A stretch of DNA of 64,000 bases, from positions 899,099 through 963,098 of the forward strand of contig QJJF01000001.1 of assembly GCA_003202005.1 (NCBI GenBank), written 5' to 3'. A model generated the notes under the pieces. The model was given only the letters and a program-made list of their open reading frames with translations, ran no database searches and was not told the DNA's origin. Shown here in pieces: positions 24,887 through 33,754 of this stretch. Each line of letters begins with the position of its first letter. Position 1 is the stretch's first letter. This stretch comes from Williamsia faeni (GTDB lineage Bacteria; Actinomycetota; Actinomycetes; Mycobacteriales; Mycobacteriaceae). A program made the translations under genes and the position numbers.

Positions 24887-26230
24887 CTAGCTCGCATTCT
24901 TCCTGGCGTTGGTGAAGTACGTGTTGCGCGCGATTCGGGAGTCGCCGAATGTGATGGCCCGCTCACGCCGCGAACCCAGGAACAGCGTTGCCGCCCAATT
25001 CAGCACCGTACCAACGCGATTGCGACCCCCCGCCAGGAATGCGATGTGGATGACACCCCAGAAGATCCAGCCCAACCGACCCGAAAGGTGCAGCGGTCCG
25101 GCCTGAATCAGCGCGTGGCCCCGCGCGACGTAGGCCGCACTACCCAGATCGCGGTACTTGAACGGCGCCCGCGTGGCGTTGCCATCCGATTCGACCTCGG
25201 CGGCGATCAGCTTGCCGACGTACCATCCACCCTGCATCGCAACCTCGGCCACCCCGGGCAGGTTGTCGCGGGCCATCATGTCACCGATCACCCAGATGTT
25301 CGGATGTCCGGGAACCGTCAGATCCGGTTCGACCGCAATGCGTCCGGACCGGTCCTGCGAGGCGCCCAGCGCAGCGGCGAGTTCCTTGGCGAACGGCACC
25401 GCCTCCACGCCACACGTCCAGACGATGGTGTGGGCGCCGTACCGGGTCGTCGTTTTCGGCTCGGCCTTCGTGGTCGTCTCGACGTGGTCCGGGCCGACGT
25501 CGGTGACGTGAACTCCCAGATGCGTCTCGACACCGACCTTGTCCAGCGTGCGCTGGGCATTTCTCGACAACTTCTCGCCGAAAGACGGCAGTACCCGGTC
25601 ACCACCGTGCAGCAACAGCACCCTGGCCTCCCGCGGATCGATGGACCGGAACTCGTTCGTCAGAGCGTGTAGCGCCAATTCGCGGATCTGACCGGCGATT
25701 TCCACCCCGGTGGGACCCCCTCCGGCAACGACAAACGTGAGCCAGGGGCGCCTTTCCTCGGCCGTCGGCAATGACTCGGCCATCTCGAACGCGGTGATCA
25801 ATGTGCGGCGAATGGTCAAGGCGTCGTCGAGCGTTTTCATGCCCGGCGCCCAGTCGATGTATTCGTCATGTCCGTGATAGGCCTGCTGCATACCCGCGGC
25901 GACCACGAGGTGGTCGAACGGCAGATCGAACGTCGAACCGTCGGACCGGCAGGCGGTGAGTGTCCGGGTCTCCACGTCGATTGCCGTCGCCTCCCCCAGC
26001 GCCACGTGCGCGTTCTTCTGCCGGCGCAACAGATGTCGCAGCGGACTGGCTATCGAGCCCTCGGACAGCAGGCCTGTCGCGCACTGGTAGAGCAGCGGCT
26101 GGAAGACATGACTGGTTCCCCGGGACAGCAGGGTGACATCGACGTCTGCATTCCGCAGTTTCCGCGCCGCATTGAGGCCACCGAATCCGCCGCCGACAAT
26201 GAGTACATGTGGTCGCTCAGATGCAGTCAT
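24887..26230 (-). CDS. ndh: type II NADH dehydrogenase (NDH-2)
   Basis: 447 residues. FAD-binding HVLIVGGGFGGLNAA, the second Rossmann motif FVVAGGGPTGVEIAG for NADH, WTCGVEAVPFAKEL, the WVIGDMMA FAD-ribityl motif and the C-terminal hydrophobic membrane-anchor segment WIFWGVIHIAFL. The non-pumping dehydrogenase feeds electrons from NADH to menaquinone, the main entry point of the respiratory chain in mycolata. Start ATG 26230. Divergent from an MFS gene across an AT-rich 219-bp promoter region. Confidence 0.92.
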   Translation of the reverse strand: MTASERPHVLIVGGGFGGLNAARKLRNADVDVTLLSRGTSHVFQPLLYQCATGLLSEGSIASPLRHLLRRQKNAHVALGEATAIDVETRTLTACRSDGSTFDLPFDHLVVAAGMQQAYHGHDEYIDWAPGMKTLDDALTIRRTLITAFEMAESLPTAEERRPWLTFVVAGGGPTGVEIAGQIRELALHALTNEFRSIDPREARVLLLHGGDRVLPSFGEKLSRNAQRTLDKVGVETHLGVHVTDVGPDHVETTTKAEPKTTTRYGAHTIVWTCGVEAVPFAKELAAALGASQDRSGRIAVEPDLTVPGHPNIWVIGDMMARDNLPGVAEVAMQGGWYVGKLIAAEVESDGNATRAPFKYRDLGSAAYVARGHALIQAGPLHLSGRLGWIFWGVIHIAFLAGGRNRVGTVLNWAATLFLGSRRERAITFGDSRIARNTYFTNARKNAS

Positions 26231-26449
26231 ATTCTCTTTCGATCTCCAATTGCCACAGAACAAAGGCCTGGGTACGAAACTATCGATCGCCGTCTCGATT
26301 ACTGCGAAAGTCTATCCTCGCCGGTGTGTGGCGAATCACGCCGAGACAATTTGACCACCTGAGTCATTTGCTTTAATTTGGGTAAGTCGGCTGATTTAGA
26401 TTTCTGGCGACCGACGACCCGATCCTGAATCCCCCGGAGGCGCACACCT

Positions 26450-27922
26450 ATGCCCATTCTCGAAGCCGACGGAACCACCAGGACTCGGTCACCCGGCCCG
26501 ATCGTGGCCATCCTGGCGTTTTCCGGCGTGGTCGCCGCGCTGATGCAGACCGTGTTGATCCCGATCATCCCGGAATTGCCCAGGCTGCTCGACGCCTCTT
26601 CGTCCGACACCGCCTGGGCCGTCACAGCCACCCTGCTGACCGGCACCGTCGCCGTGCCCGTCATGGGCCGCCTCGGAGATATGTTCGGCAAGCGCCGCAT
26701 CCTGCTCCTTAGCATGATGTTCCTGATCATCGGATCCACGGTCGTGGCGTTGAGCAGCAGTCTTGGACCGCTTCTCGTCGGACGGGTACTGCAGGGCCTG
26801 GCGGGCGCGGTGATTCCGTTGGGGATCAGCTTGATGCGCGACGCTCTCCCCAAAGAGAAGCTGGCGAGTTCGGTGGCGATGATGAGCGCCTCACTGGGTA
26901 TCGGTGGCGCGCTCGGTCTTCCCATCTCGGCCCTGATCGCGGAGTACGCGAACTGGCACTTCCTCTTTTGGATCTCCGCGGCGCTCGCGGCGGTCGCCGC
27001 TGTCCTGATCCTCACGTTCGTTCCCGAATCGCCCATCCGGAGCGGTGGAACCTTCGACTACGTCGGCGCCACATCGCTGTCGGCCGCACTGATCGCGTTG
27101 CTCCTCACCATCACCAAGGGCGCCGACTGGGGCTGGACCAGTAGCACCACCCTGACGCTGGTGGCCATTGCCGCGATCGCATTCGCGGTCTGGGGTTGGT
27201 GGGAACTCCGCACCAAACTCCCGCTGGTCGATCTTCGGGTCACCACCGGCCGCCAGGTCCTCTTCACAAACCTGGCCTCGGCTGCACTCGGCTTTGCGAT
27301 GTTCGCCATGACGCTCGTGCTGACGCAGGTCCTCCAGCTGCCCGAGACCACCGGATACGGGATGGGCAAGTCGATGCTCGCCACCGGCCTGGTCATGGCT
27401 CCCTTTGGTGTGGTGATGATGCTGGCCGCTCCGGTGTCTGCCCGGATCACCAACTCCCGGGGCCCGAAGACAACGCTGATGACCGGCGCGGTTGTTGTCG
27501 CCGTGGGTTACCTGGTCGGCGCGTTCGCACTCAGCACCGTCTGGCAGATCACCCTCGTCGGAATCATCATCGGCGCCGGTACCGGCCTGGCCTACGGCGC
27601 CATGCCGGCACTGATCATGGGCGCAGTCCCGATGTCGCAGACGAGCGCGGCCAACAGCTTCAACACCCTGATGCGCTCACTCGGAACGTCCCTTGCCAGC
27701 GCCATCGTGGGCGTGATCCTGGCCCAGATGACGATGTCGTCCGGCGGGTTCGACGTCCCGACCGCAGATGCGTTCAAGGTGACGATGCTGGTTGCCGCCG
27801 GCGCATCGATCCTCGCATTCTCACTGGCCGCCTTCATCCCGCGGTTCAAGGCAACCCCGCCTTCGGTCCAGCTGCCCGACACCATCGCCGGGGTCGAGGA
27901 GTCCACAACCGTTACTCGCTGA
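26450..27922 (+). CDS. MFS drug efflux transporter (DHA2-type)
   Basis: 490 residues. About 14 hydrophobic helices; GRLGDMFGKRR between helices 2 and 3 is the MFS A motif, and RVLQGLAGAVIPLGISLMRD fits motif B with Gln-Gly-Leu. The 14-helix layout matches DHA2 drug:proton antiporters. GGAGG at 26436-26440 sets ATG 26450. The AT-rich promoter shared with ndh ends in AATTTGGGTAAGT-like sequence. The substrate is not predictable. Confidence 0.9.
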   Translation: MPILEADGTTRTRSPGPIVAILAFSGVVAALMQTVLIPIIPELPRLLDASSSDTAWAVTATLLTGTVAVPVMGRLGDMFGKRRILLLSMMFLIIGSTVVALSSSLGPLLVGRVLQGLAGAVIPLGISLMRDALPKEKLASSVAMMSASLGIGGALGLPISALIAEYANWHFLFWISAALAAVAAVLILTFVPESPIRSGGTFDYVGATSLSAALIALLLTITKGADWGWTSSTTLTLVAIAAIAFAVWGWWELRTKLPLVDLRVTTGRQVLFTNLASAALGFAMFAMTLVLTQVLQLPETTGYGMGKSMLATGLVMAPFGVVMMLAAPVSARITNSRGPKTTLMTGAVVVAVGYLVGAFALSTVWQITLVGIIIGAGTGLAYGAMPALIMGAVPMSQTSAANSFNTLMRSLGTSLASAIVGVILAQMTMSSGGFDVPTADAFKVTMLVAAGASILAFSLAAFIPRFKATPPSVQLPDTIAGVEESTTVTR

Positions 27923-27997
27923 GCCTTACGCAGATACGCTCCATGCCACAGTGCATGGGGCGTTTTTGCATGTGGAGGAAATTCGGGAGGTGACCGG

Positions 27998-29107
27998 GTG
28001 GAGCAGGTCGATTGTGTGGTGATCGGCGCCGGAGTCATCGGCCTGGCCACTGCCCGGCAGCTGGCGCGCAGCGGACGTGACGTTCTGATCGTCGAGCGCG
28101 CAGAGCTGATCGGGTCCGAAACCAGTTCACGCAATTCCGAAGTCATCCACGCCGGTATCTACTATCCCGCCGGTAGTGCCAAGGCGCGGCTTTGCACGTC
28201 CGGCCGCGACAAGCTCTACGCATACTGCGTCGACCACGGCGTCGACCACCAACGGATCGGCAAGCTGATCGTGGCGACCGACACCGACCAGGTGGACCGT
28301 CTGTCGGGTATCGCTGCTGCCGCAGAGGTCAACGGCGTCACGGATCTTCGGCTGATCGACTCTGACGAACTCGCCGAACTCGAACCGGATCTGCATGCCG
28401 AGCAGGCACTGCTGTCACCGTCCACCGGCATCATCGACAGCCACGGTCTGATGTCCGCACTGCGCCGCGACGCCGAAGAAGCCGGCGCGACCACGGCGCT
28501 GCGGAGTTCGGTGACAGGTGGGGCCGTGACCGGCAGGACGGGACCGCAAACCTCGATCGTCCTGGTCATCGACGACACCGAGATCGCCTGCGACACAGTG
28601 ATCAACTGTGCCGGGTTGAGCAGCTGGGATGTGGCCGCGCAACTCGACGGATTTCCGGCGACCAGCCTTCCGCCTCGGCACTATGCCAAGGGCAACTACT
28701 ACACTCCGGCCGGCGTCAAAGTGCCGTTCTCCCGGCTCATCTACCCGATCCCCGTCGACGGAGGACTGGGCGTGCATCTCACCCTCGACCTCGGTGGCCA
28801 GGCACGCTTCGGCCCGGACGTCGAATGGGTGGATAGTGTTGATTACCAGGTGGATCCGAGTCGGGCCGACGCCTTCTACTCCGAGATCCGCCGGTATTGG
28901 CCCGGGTTGCCCGACAACACCCTGACTCCCGCCTACTGCGGCATCCGCCCCAAACTCTCCGGTCCGGGCGAACCAGCTGCCGACTTCCTGATCCAGGGTC
29001 CCGCCGACCACGGCATTCCCGGACTCGTCAATCTTTTCGGCATCGAATCCCCCGGACTGACTTCATGTTTCGCCATCGCAGAAACCGTCGCCACCCACCT
29101 CGCCTGA
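27998..29107 (+). CDS. FAD-dependent oxidoreductase, L-2-hydroxyglutarate oxidase-like
   Basis: 369 residues, DAO/LhgO family. The N-terminal FAD motif [17 protein letters not shown] is followed by [14 protein letters not shown], the hallmark of LhgO/L2HGDH, and by PHLRPKLSG-type [11 protein letters not shown] near the end. The enzyme would oxidise L-2-hydroxyglutarate to 2-oxoglutarate and pass electrons to the membrane, clearing a by-product of the TCA cycle. Start GTG 27998 has GGGAGG 7 bases upstream. A 21-bp repeat array starts 13 bp after the stop. Confidence 0.84.
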   Translation: MEQVDCVVIGAGVIGLATARQLARSGRDVLIVERAELIGSETSSRNSEVIHAGIYYPAGSAKARLCTSGRDKLYAYCVDHGVDHQRIGKLIVATDTDQVDRLSGIAAAAEVNGVTDLRLIDSDELAELEPDLHAEQALLSPSTGIIDSHGLMSALRRDAEEAGATTALRSSVTGGAVTGRTGPQTSIVLVIDDTEIACDTVINCAGLSSWDVAAQLDGFPATSLPPRHYAKGNYYTPAGVKVPFSRLIYPIPVDGGLGVHLTLDLGGQARFGPDVEWVDSVDYQVDPSRADAFYSEIRRYWPGLPDNTLTPAYCGIRPKLSGPGEPAADFLIQGPADHGIPGLVNLFGIESPGLTSCFAIAETVATHLA

Positions 29108-29120
29108 CCCCGCCACCACC

Positions 29121-29218
29121 CCGTCGAGCGTGCCGAACGAACCGCCGAGCGTGCCCTCGTTACCGTCGAGCGTGCCGAACGAACCGCCGAGCGTGCCCTC
29201 GTTACCGTCGAGCGTGCC
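29121..29218. repeat. array C1: 21-bp tandem repeat in 42-bp dimers
   Basis: Units at 29121, 29142, 29163, 29184 and a partial one at 29205. Unit 1 equals unit 3 and unit 2 equals unit 4, so the array is built of two identical 42-bp dimers (CCGTCGAGCGTGCC then CCGCCGAGCGTGCC) plus one more copy. It reads CCGTCGAGCGTGCC in the direction of the upstream LhgO-like gene. Confidence 0.92.
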
Positions 29219-29235
29219 GAAACTGCCAGCGTTTC
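29219..29235. terminator. small hairpin at the centre of the C1/C2 inverted arrays
   Basis: GAAAC and GTTTC pair around a 7-base loop (TGCCAGC), between array C1 and its inverse C2. The flanking blocks GTCGAGCGTGCCGAA and TTTGGCACGGTCGAC extend the stem with two mismatches. This is the centre of a large fold between two convergent genes and may be a bidirectional terminator. Confidence 0.45.
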
Positions 29236-29244
29236 AGCATCTTT

Positions 29245-29343
29245 GGCACGGTCGACGGTCGGATGGGCACGGTCGACGGTCGGATGGGCACGGTCGACGG
29301 TCGGATGGGCACGGTCGACGGTCGGATGGGCACGGTCGACGGG
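29245..29343. repeat. array C2: 21-bp tandem repeat, 4.7 units, inverted to C1
   Basis: Four identical units start at 29245, 29266, 29287 and 29308 (GGCACGGTCGACGG plus TCGGATG), then a partial fifth at 29329. On the minus strand it reads CCGTCGACCGTGCC, in the direction of the symporter gene that ends at 29418, 75 bp away. Confidence 0.92.
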
Positions 29344-29417
29344 GTGAACGAAGTCCGGCCCCACCTCGATTGAGAGGTGGGGCCGCCCCCGACTTCACGG
29401 CTTGGCCGTTGGTCAGA

Positions 29418-31052
29418 TCAGTGAGAGACAGCCTTCTCGACGCCGACACCGGTCAGCGAGCGGACCTCCATCTCGGACTGCTTCGCGGGATTCTCCAGCT
29501 TGCGGCGTCCGATGTGGGTACCGATCACGGCCAGCAGGAAGGCGGCAGGGATCGAGACGATTCCGGGGTTCGACAGCGGGAAGAGGGCGAAGTCGGCGTC
29601 CGGGAACATCGAGGTCGGCTTACCGGAGACCGCAGGAGAGACCACGATCAGGCCGATGCAGATGAGCAGACCACCATAGATGCTGAACAGGGCGCCAGTG
29701 GTGTTGAACTTCTTCCAGAACAGCGAGAACAGCAGCGTCGGAAGGTTTGCCGACGCGGCGACCGCGAAGGCCAGGGCCACCAGGAAGGCGATGTTCTGGC
29801 CCATGGCCAAGATGCCCAGCACAATCGCCACGAGTCCGATGACCACCACCGTGATCCGCGAGACCCGAACCTGCTGCTCTTCAGAGGCGTTGCCGCGCTT
29901 GATGACACTGGCGTAGATGTCGTGAGCGAACGATGCCGATGCGGTGATCGCCAGTCCGGCCACCACAGCAAGAATGGTTGCGAAGGCAACCGCCGAGATG
30001 ATTGCCAGGAAGATCGTTCCGCCGAGCTCGAAGGCCAGCAGTGGCGCCGCGGAGTTCTCCTTGCCGGGTGCGGCCAGGATCTTGTCCGGCCCAACCATTT
30101 TCGCCGCACCGTAGCCGAGTCCCAGGGTGAACAGGTAGAAGGCACCGATGAGTCCGATCGCCCAGGTCACCGAGCGGCGCGCCTCTTTCGAGGTGGGCAC
30201 CGTGTAGAAGCGCATCAGCACGTGCGGCAGACCGGCGGTGCCGAGAACCAGCGCGATACCGAGCGAGATGAAGTCGAGCTGAGACATGTTGCTGATGCCG
30301 TACTTGGCACCAGGAGCGAGGATGTCGCGTCCGGCCACCGCGTCGTTCGTCGACTGGTTGACCGAGTCCTGAGCTTGGGCGAGCAGGGTCGAGAAGTTGC
30401 CCTTCACCGCGAACAGCACAAGGAAGAACATGATGGCGGCGCCGGCGATGAGCAGAACCGCCTTGACCATCTGCACGTATGTGGTGCCCTTCATGCCGCC
30501 GATGAGGACGTAGGCGATCATCAGCAAGCCGACCACGGCCACCACGATGGACTGGCCGGTCTTGCCATCGATATTGAGCAGAAGTGCGACAAGTCCGCCG
30601 GCACCAGCCATTTGGGCCAGCAGGTAGAACAGCGAGACGGTCAGCGTCGACAGCGCCGCTGCCATCCGCACCGGTCGCTCCTTCAAGCGGAAGCTGAGGA
30701 CGTCGGCCATCGTGAACCGGCCGGTGTTGCGGAGGAGCTCGGCGACCAGGAGCAGAGCGACGAGCCAGGCAACAAGGAAGCCGACCGAGTACAGGAAGCC
30801 GTCGTAGCCGTAAACAGCGATGGCACCGGCAATTCCGAGGAACGATGCGGCCGAGAGGTAGTCGCCGGCGATCGCAAAGCCGTTCTGCGGTCCGGAGAAC
30901 TGACCGCCGCCGGTGTAGAAGTCGGAAGCCTTCTTCGTGGTCTTGCTGGCCTTGATCACGATACCCATCGTGATGACCACAAACGCCACGAAGATGGCGA
31001 TGTTGAGGGTGGGGTTGCCTACCGAGGCGGCGTCTGCAGCGAGGGTTTTCAT
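29418..31052 (-). CDS. sodium:solute symporter, cation/acetate (monocarboxylate) type
   Basis: 544 residues, SSS family, about 13 helices. The start has the N-terminal anchor NIAIFVAFVVITMGIVI, then DFYTGGGQFSGPQNGFAIAGDYLSAASFLG, the ActP/MctC signature. Such proteins import acetate, pyruvate or propionate with a cation. Its stop-start junction with the upstream DUF485 gene is ATGA, as in E. coli yjcH-actP. Transcribed as the last gene of a minus-strand cluster with a second symporter and a LytTR regulator. GGAAGG precedes ATG 31052. Confidence 0.9.
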   Translation of the reverse strand: MKTLAADAASVGNPTLNIAIFVAFVVITMGIVIKASKTTKKASDFYTGGGQFSGPQNGFAIAGDYLSAASFLGIAGAIAVYGYDGFLYSVGFLVAWLVALLLVAELLRNTGRFTMADVLSFRLKERPVRMAAALSTLTVSLFYLLAQMAGAGGLVALLLNIDGKTGQSIVVAVVGLLMIAYVLIGGMKGTTYVQMVKAVLLIAGAAIMFFLVLFAVKGNFSTLLAQAQDSVNQSTNDAVAGRDILAPGAKYGISNMSQLDFISLGIALVLGTAGLPHVLMRFYTVPTSKEARRSVTWAIGLIGAFYLFTLGLGYGAAKMVGPDKILAAPGKENSAAPLLAFELGGTIFLAIISAVAFATILAVVAGLAITASASFAHDIYASVIKRGNASEEQQVRVSRITVVVIGLVAIVLGILAMGQNIAFLVALAFAVAASANLPTLLFSLFWKKFNTTGALFSIYGGLLICIGLIVVSPAVSGKPTSMFPDADFALFPLSNPGIVSIPAAFLLAVIGTHIGRRKLENPAKQSEMEVRSLTGVGVEKAVSH

Positions 31053-31411
31053 TTGGCCGGTCCTTCCAGCTCTTCGCGGATCGCTGCGGCGCGCGGATCG
31101 AGCTCACGGTTCGCGAATCGCACATAGACCGCGGTGATCACGAATGTCGAGACGAATTGCGCGAGCCCGAGGATGAGGCCGAGGTTGATATTGCCCAGGA
31201 CCTTGGTGGCCATGAAGTCCGTGGCATACGTGGCGAGGAGAACGTACAGCGCGTACCAGGACAGGAAGAACGCGGTCAGCGGAAACACAAACGTCCGTAG
31301 TCGACGTCGCAGGTCCTGGAACTCCGGACTTGCCTGCATATCGATGAACGCCTGTGCGTCCGGAGCCGGTCGCGGCTGCGACAGCTCCGGGCTCAGGTCT
31401 GATGTGGTCAC
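31049..31411 (-). CDS. DUF485 membrane protein, symporter partner
   Basis: 120 residues. The segment SPEFQDLRRRLRTFVFPLTA followed by two helices (FFLSWYALYVLLATYA and ILGLAQFVSTFVITAVYVRFA) is the DUF485 architecture, the small partner of ActP-type symporters (YjcH). GTG 31411 is the start that gives the family N-terminus. Overlaps the symporter start by four bases. A CRP-like site lies about 75 bp upstream. Confidence 0.88.
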   Translation of the reverse strand: MTTSDLSPELSQPRPAPDAQAFIDMQASPEFQDLRRRLRTFVFPLTAFFLSWYALYVLLATYATDFMATKVLGNINLGLILGLAQFVSTFVITAVYVRFANRELDPRAAAIREELEGPAK

Positions 31412-31484
31412 TGTGGACTCCTGACATGACGGGTGAGGGTAACTGTCACGAAACGTTAGTGAGGTCCAGGTCACATCGACATGG

Positions 31485-31500
31485 TGTGGTCGCAGTCACA
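31485..31500. promoter_or_regulatory. CRP/GlxR-like site upstream of the acetate symporter operon
   Basis: TGTGG-N6-TCACA, one mismatch from the actinobacterial CRP/GlxR consensus TGTGA-N6-TCACA, within the 140-bp gap upstream of the DUF485 gene. Corynebacterial monocarboxylate uptake is under cAMP-receptor control, which fits. Binding is inferred. Confidence 0.42.
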
Positions 31501-31551
31501 CGGCGAGCTGTCGAACTGTGCGACGAACGGTCGATTCAGAGCGACAAGCGG

Positions 31552-33366
31552 TCAGCTGGCGTTCCCGAAATCGGGTGAGTCGCGGTCCTGGCGGCGACCC
31601 TCGACGGTCCCCAAATTGATCTCGCGATCGCGCCCGACCCCCAGCCTTTCCGGGGCGTGCAGCCGGGTGAGCAGTCGTCCGACATCCGCCGGGACCTGGT
31701 CGGCGGTGAACTTGCTGACCAGCACCATCGTGGCAAATGCCAGCGGCACACTCACTGCCGCCGGATAACCGACCAGAACAGCGGGCCACCCGTTCAGAAC
31801 GTCATCGTCGAAGCCCACGACCGAGGTGGCGAATGCGGCTCCGCCGGCGACCACACCACCGACGATCAGCCCCGCGGCCGCACCGACCGCAGTCAGCCCG
31901 CGCCACCAGATGCCCAGGACCAGCAGTGGGCACAGCGTGGACGCGGCGACGGCGAACACCAGTCCCACCGTTCGGGAGAGGTCGATGGACGTGACCCCCA
32001 CGGCCAGCAGCAGCGGCACGAGGCCGGCCACGACGGAGGCGAGCCGGAAGTCGCGGACCCGACCATGCAACACATCGGTACTGATGACACCGGCGACACT
32101 GACAAGCAGTCCCGACGAGGTCGCGAGGAAGGCTGCGAAGGCACCGGCCGCCACCAGTGCGGCAAGCAATTGGCCACCTATGCCCGACAACACCGAGCCC
32201 GGGAGCAACAGCACCGCGGCGTCGGATGCCCCGGTGATGAGGAGCTGCGGTACCCACAATCGGGCGAACGCGCCGAGCAGAGTGGGGAACAGATAGAAGA
32301 GGCTGAGCAGTCCGACCACCGCCAGCGAGGTCGCGCGAGCCGCTCTGCCATCGGGATTCGTGTAGAAGCGGACGAGCACGTGCGGCAGCCCCATGGTGCC
32401 GAGGAAGATCCCGATGATCAGCGAGAACACCTGGAACATCGGGTGCTCACCGCCGAAGCCCCATCCCGGGGTGTCCCACTCGCCGTGGGTTGCCGGTGCC
32501 CCGGAAACAACGGGTACGGCAGAGCCGGCGGAGAGTTCCAGCTCGGTTCCCTCGCTCAATGTGTGCTCACCAGGCCCCAACACCAAAGGTCCGGACACCG
32601 CGGTTCCATCGACCTCCCCTACCGCGCTCACCTGCAGCGGCTGTGCCACGGTGACAACGACGTCCGTGGTGATGTCGACAGTTGTCGACGTCGAGACCGT
32701 CGGCGGCGCATCGGAACCCCGATCATCGTCGCCCGCACCATAGAAGTGAATGGCCAGCACTATTGCCGGCACCGCGATCGCGGTCAGTTTGAGCCAGTAC
32801 TGAAATGCTTGGACAAAGGTGATCGACCGCATCCCGCCACCGACAACGTTGGCGATGACGATCACGGCGACAACGACCGCGCCCACCCAGGTCGGGACAC
32901 CCAGCAGGATGTTGAGTGTCAGTCCGGCTCCCTGGAACTGCGGCACCAGATAGAGGATGCAGATCAGGACCACGACGCCCGTCGCCAGCTTGCGTAATCG
33001 CTTGGACTGCAGCCTGAATTCGGCGAAGTCGGGGACGGTGTAAGCACCTGACCGGCGCAGCGGCGCCGCCACGAACAGCAGCAGGCCGACGTATCCGGCG
33101 GTGAAGCCGATCGGATACCACAGCGCGTCAGCGCCGTATTTGGCGATCAGTCCCGCGACTCCGAGAAATGATGCGGCCGAGAGATATTCACCGGAGATCG
33201 CCGCCGCGTTCCACCTGGGCCCGACGCTACGTGAGGCGACCAGGAAGTCGGACGTGGTGCGGGCCAGGCGAACTCCATAGGCGCCGATGGCGACGGTCGC
33301 CACTGCTGCGGCAACCAATGCGATGAGTGTCGGGACCGGCACCGACTGTCCGTAAATCGTCTGCAT
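31552..33366 (-). CDS. second sodium:solute symporter with extra exterior domain
   Basis: 604 residues of the SSS family with YLSAASFLGVAGLIAKYGADALWYP, close to the acetate permeases. Compared with its neighbour it has a hydrophilic insert of about 95 residues (210-305) after TM6, rich in Thr, Val and Gly (e.g. STSTTVDITTDVVVTV), which would face outside the cell. ATG 33366 (MQTIYGQSV) is the natural start. The gene follows a small membrane protein (10 bp gap) and a LytTR regulator on the same strand, so it is likely the main target of that regulator. Substrate probably a short organic acid. Confidence 0.87.
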   Translation of the reverse strand: MQTIYGQSVPVPTLIALVAAAVATVAIGAYGVRLARTTSDFLVASRSVGPRWNAAAISGEYLSAASFLGVAGLIAKYGADALWYPIGFTAGYVGLLLFVAAPLRRSGAYTVPDFAEFRLQSKRLRKLATGVVVLICILYLVPQFQGAGLTLNILLGVPTWVGAVVVAVIVIANVVGGGMRSITFVQAFQYWLKLTAIAVPAIVLAIHFYGAGDDDRGSDAPPTVSTSTTVDITTDVVVTVAQPLQVSAVGEVDGTAVSGPLVLGPGEHTLSEGTELELSAGSAVPVVSGAPATHGEWDTPGWGFGGEHPMFQVFSLIIGIFLGTMGLPHVLVRFYTNPDGRAARATSLAVVGLLSLFYLFPTLLGAFARLWVPQLLITGASDAAVLLLPGSVLSGIGGQLLAALVAAGAFAAFLATSSGLLVSVAGVISTDVLHGRVRDFRLASVVAGLVPLLLAVGVTSIDLSRTVGLVFAVAASTLCPLLVLGIWWRGLTAVGAAAGLIVGGVVAGGAAFATSVVGFDDDVLNGWPAVLVGYPAAVSVPLAFATMVLVSKFTADQVPADVGRLLTRLHAPERLGVGRDREINLGTVEGRRQDRDSPDFGNAS

Positions 33367-33376
33367 CTGCGCGGTT

Positions 33377-33754
33377 TCAGTCGTCGACCAAGTCGCCGAA
33401 CTCTTGTTCGTTTCGATCGGCGCGACGGTTGTAGACCCAGCACACGGCCAGCAGCAGCGGATACACCGCAAACCCAAGGATCCACCAGGGCAACAGGATC
33501 CCGAAGATCGTCACCTCGGTGAGTCCCGGAAAGATCTTCATCACCACCGGTATCGAACACAACACCAGCAAGGTCAGCGCGGCCAGCCGCAATGCCAACC
33601 CGAGTTGGGCGCGCATCAACCCGCGGATGAGTGCGTCACCGACGTCTGTGTGTTCCTGGACCTCCACCCGGGTTCGGACCGTCCGCGCCCCGCGGCGCGA
33701 CGCGAGCACCACCCGCTCCCGAGGGCGGGGTGCCTGATCTCCGGGTGTTGTCAC
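33377..33754 (-). CDS. small membrane protein, partner of the second symporter
   Basis: 125 residues. A basic N-terminus (PRERVVLASRRGARTVRTRVEVQ) precedes two helices: LALRLAALTLLVLCSIPVVM and FGILLPWWILGFAVYPLLLAVCWVYN. The position directly before an SSS gene and the two-helix layout resemble DUF485/DUF4212-type partners, though it is more divergent than the gene at 31049. GTG 33754 overlaps the stop of the LytTR gene by four bases (GTGA), so regulator, partner and symporter are one operon. Confidence 0.8.
   Translation of the reverse strand: MTTPGDQAPRPRERVVLASRRGARTVRTRVEVQEHTDVGDALIRGLMRAQLGLALRLAALTLLVLCSIPVVMKIFPGLTEVTIFGILLPWWILGFAVYPLLLAVCWVYNRRADRNEQEFGDLVDD

Noticed and set aside
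5507-29343. The 21-bp arrays as CRISPR
   Set aside because: The period is only 21 bp, the variable part is seven bases and often shared between units, and no cas gene is near. There are no spacers of normal length.
29130-31127. A long open frame of about 660 codons opposite the symporter gene
   Set aside because: It is antisense to a clear SSS symporter with a normal start and ribosome site, has unusual His/Asp/Gln-rich composition and no recognisable domain. It is a by-product of high GC.
31657-32997. A 446-codon open frame opposite the second symporter
   Set aside because: Antisense to a typical symporter and compositionally a shadow.
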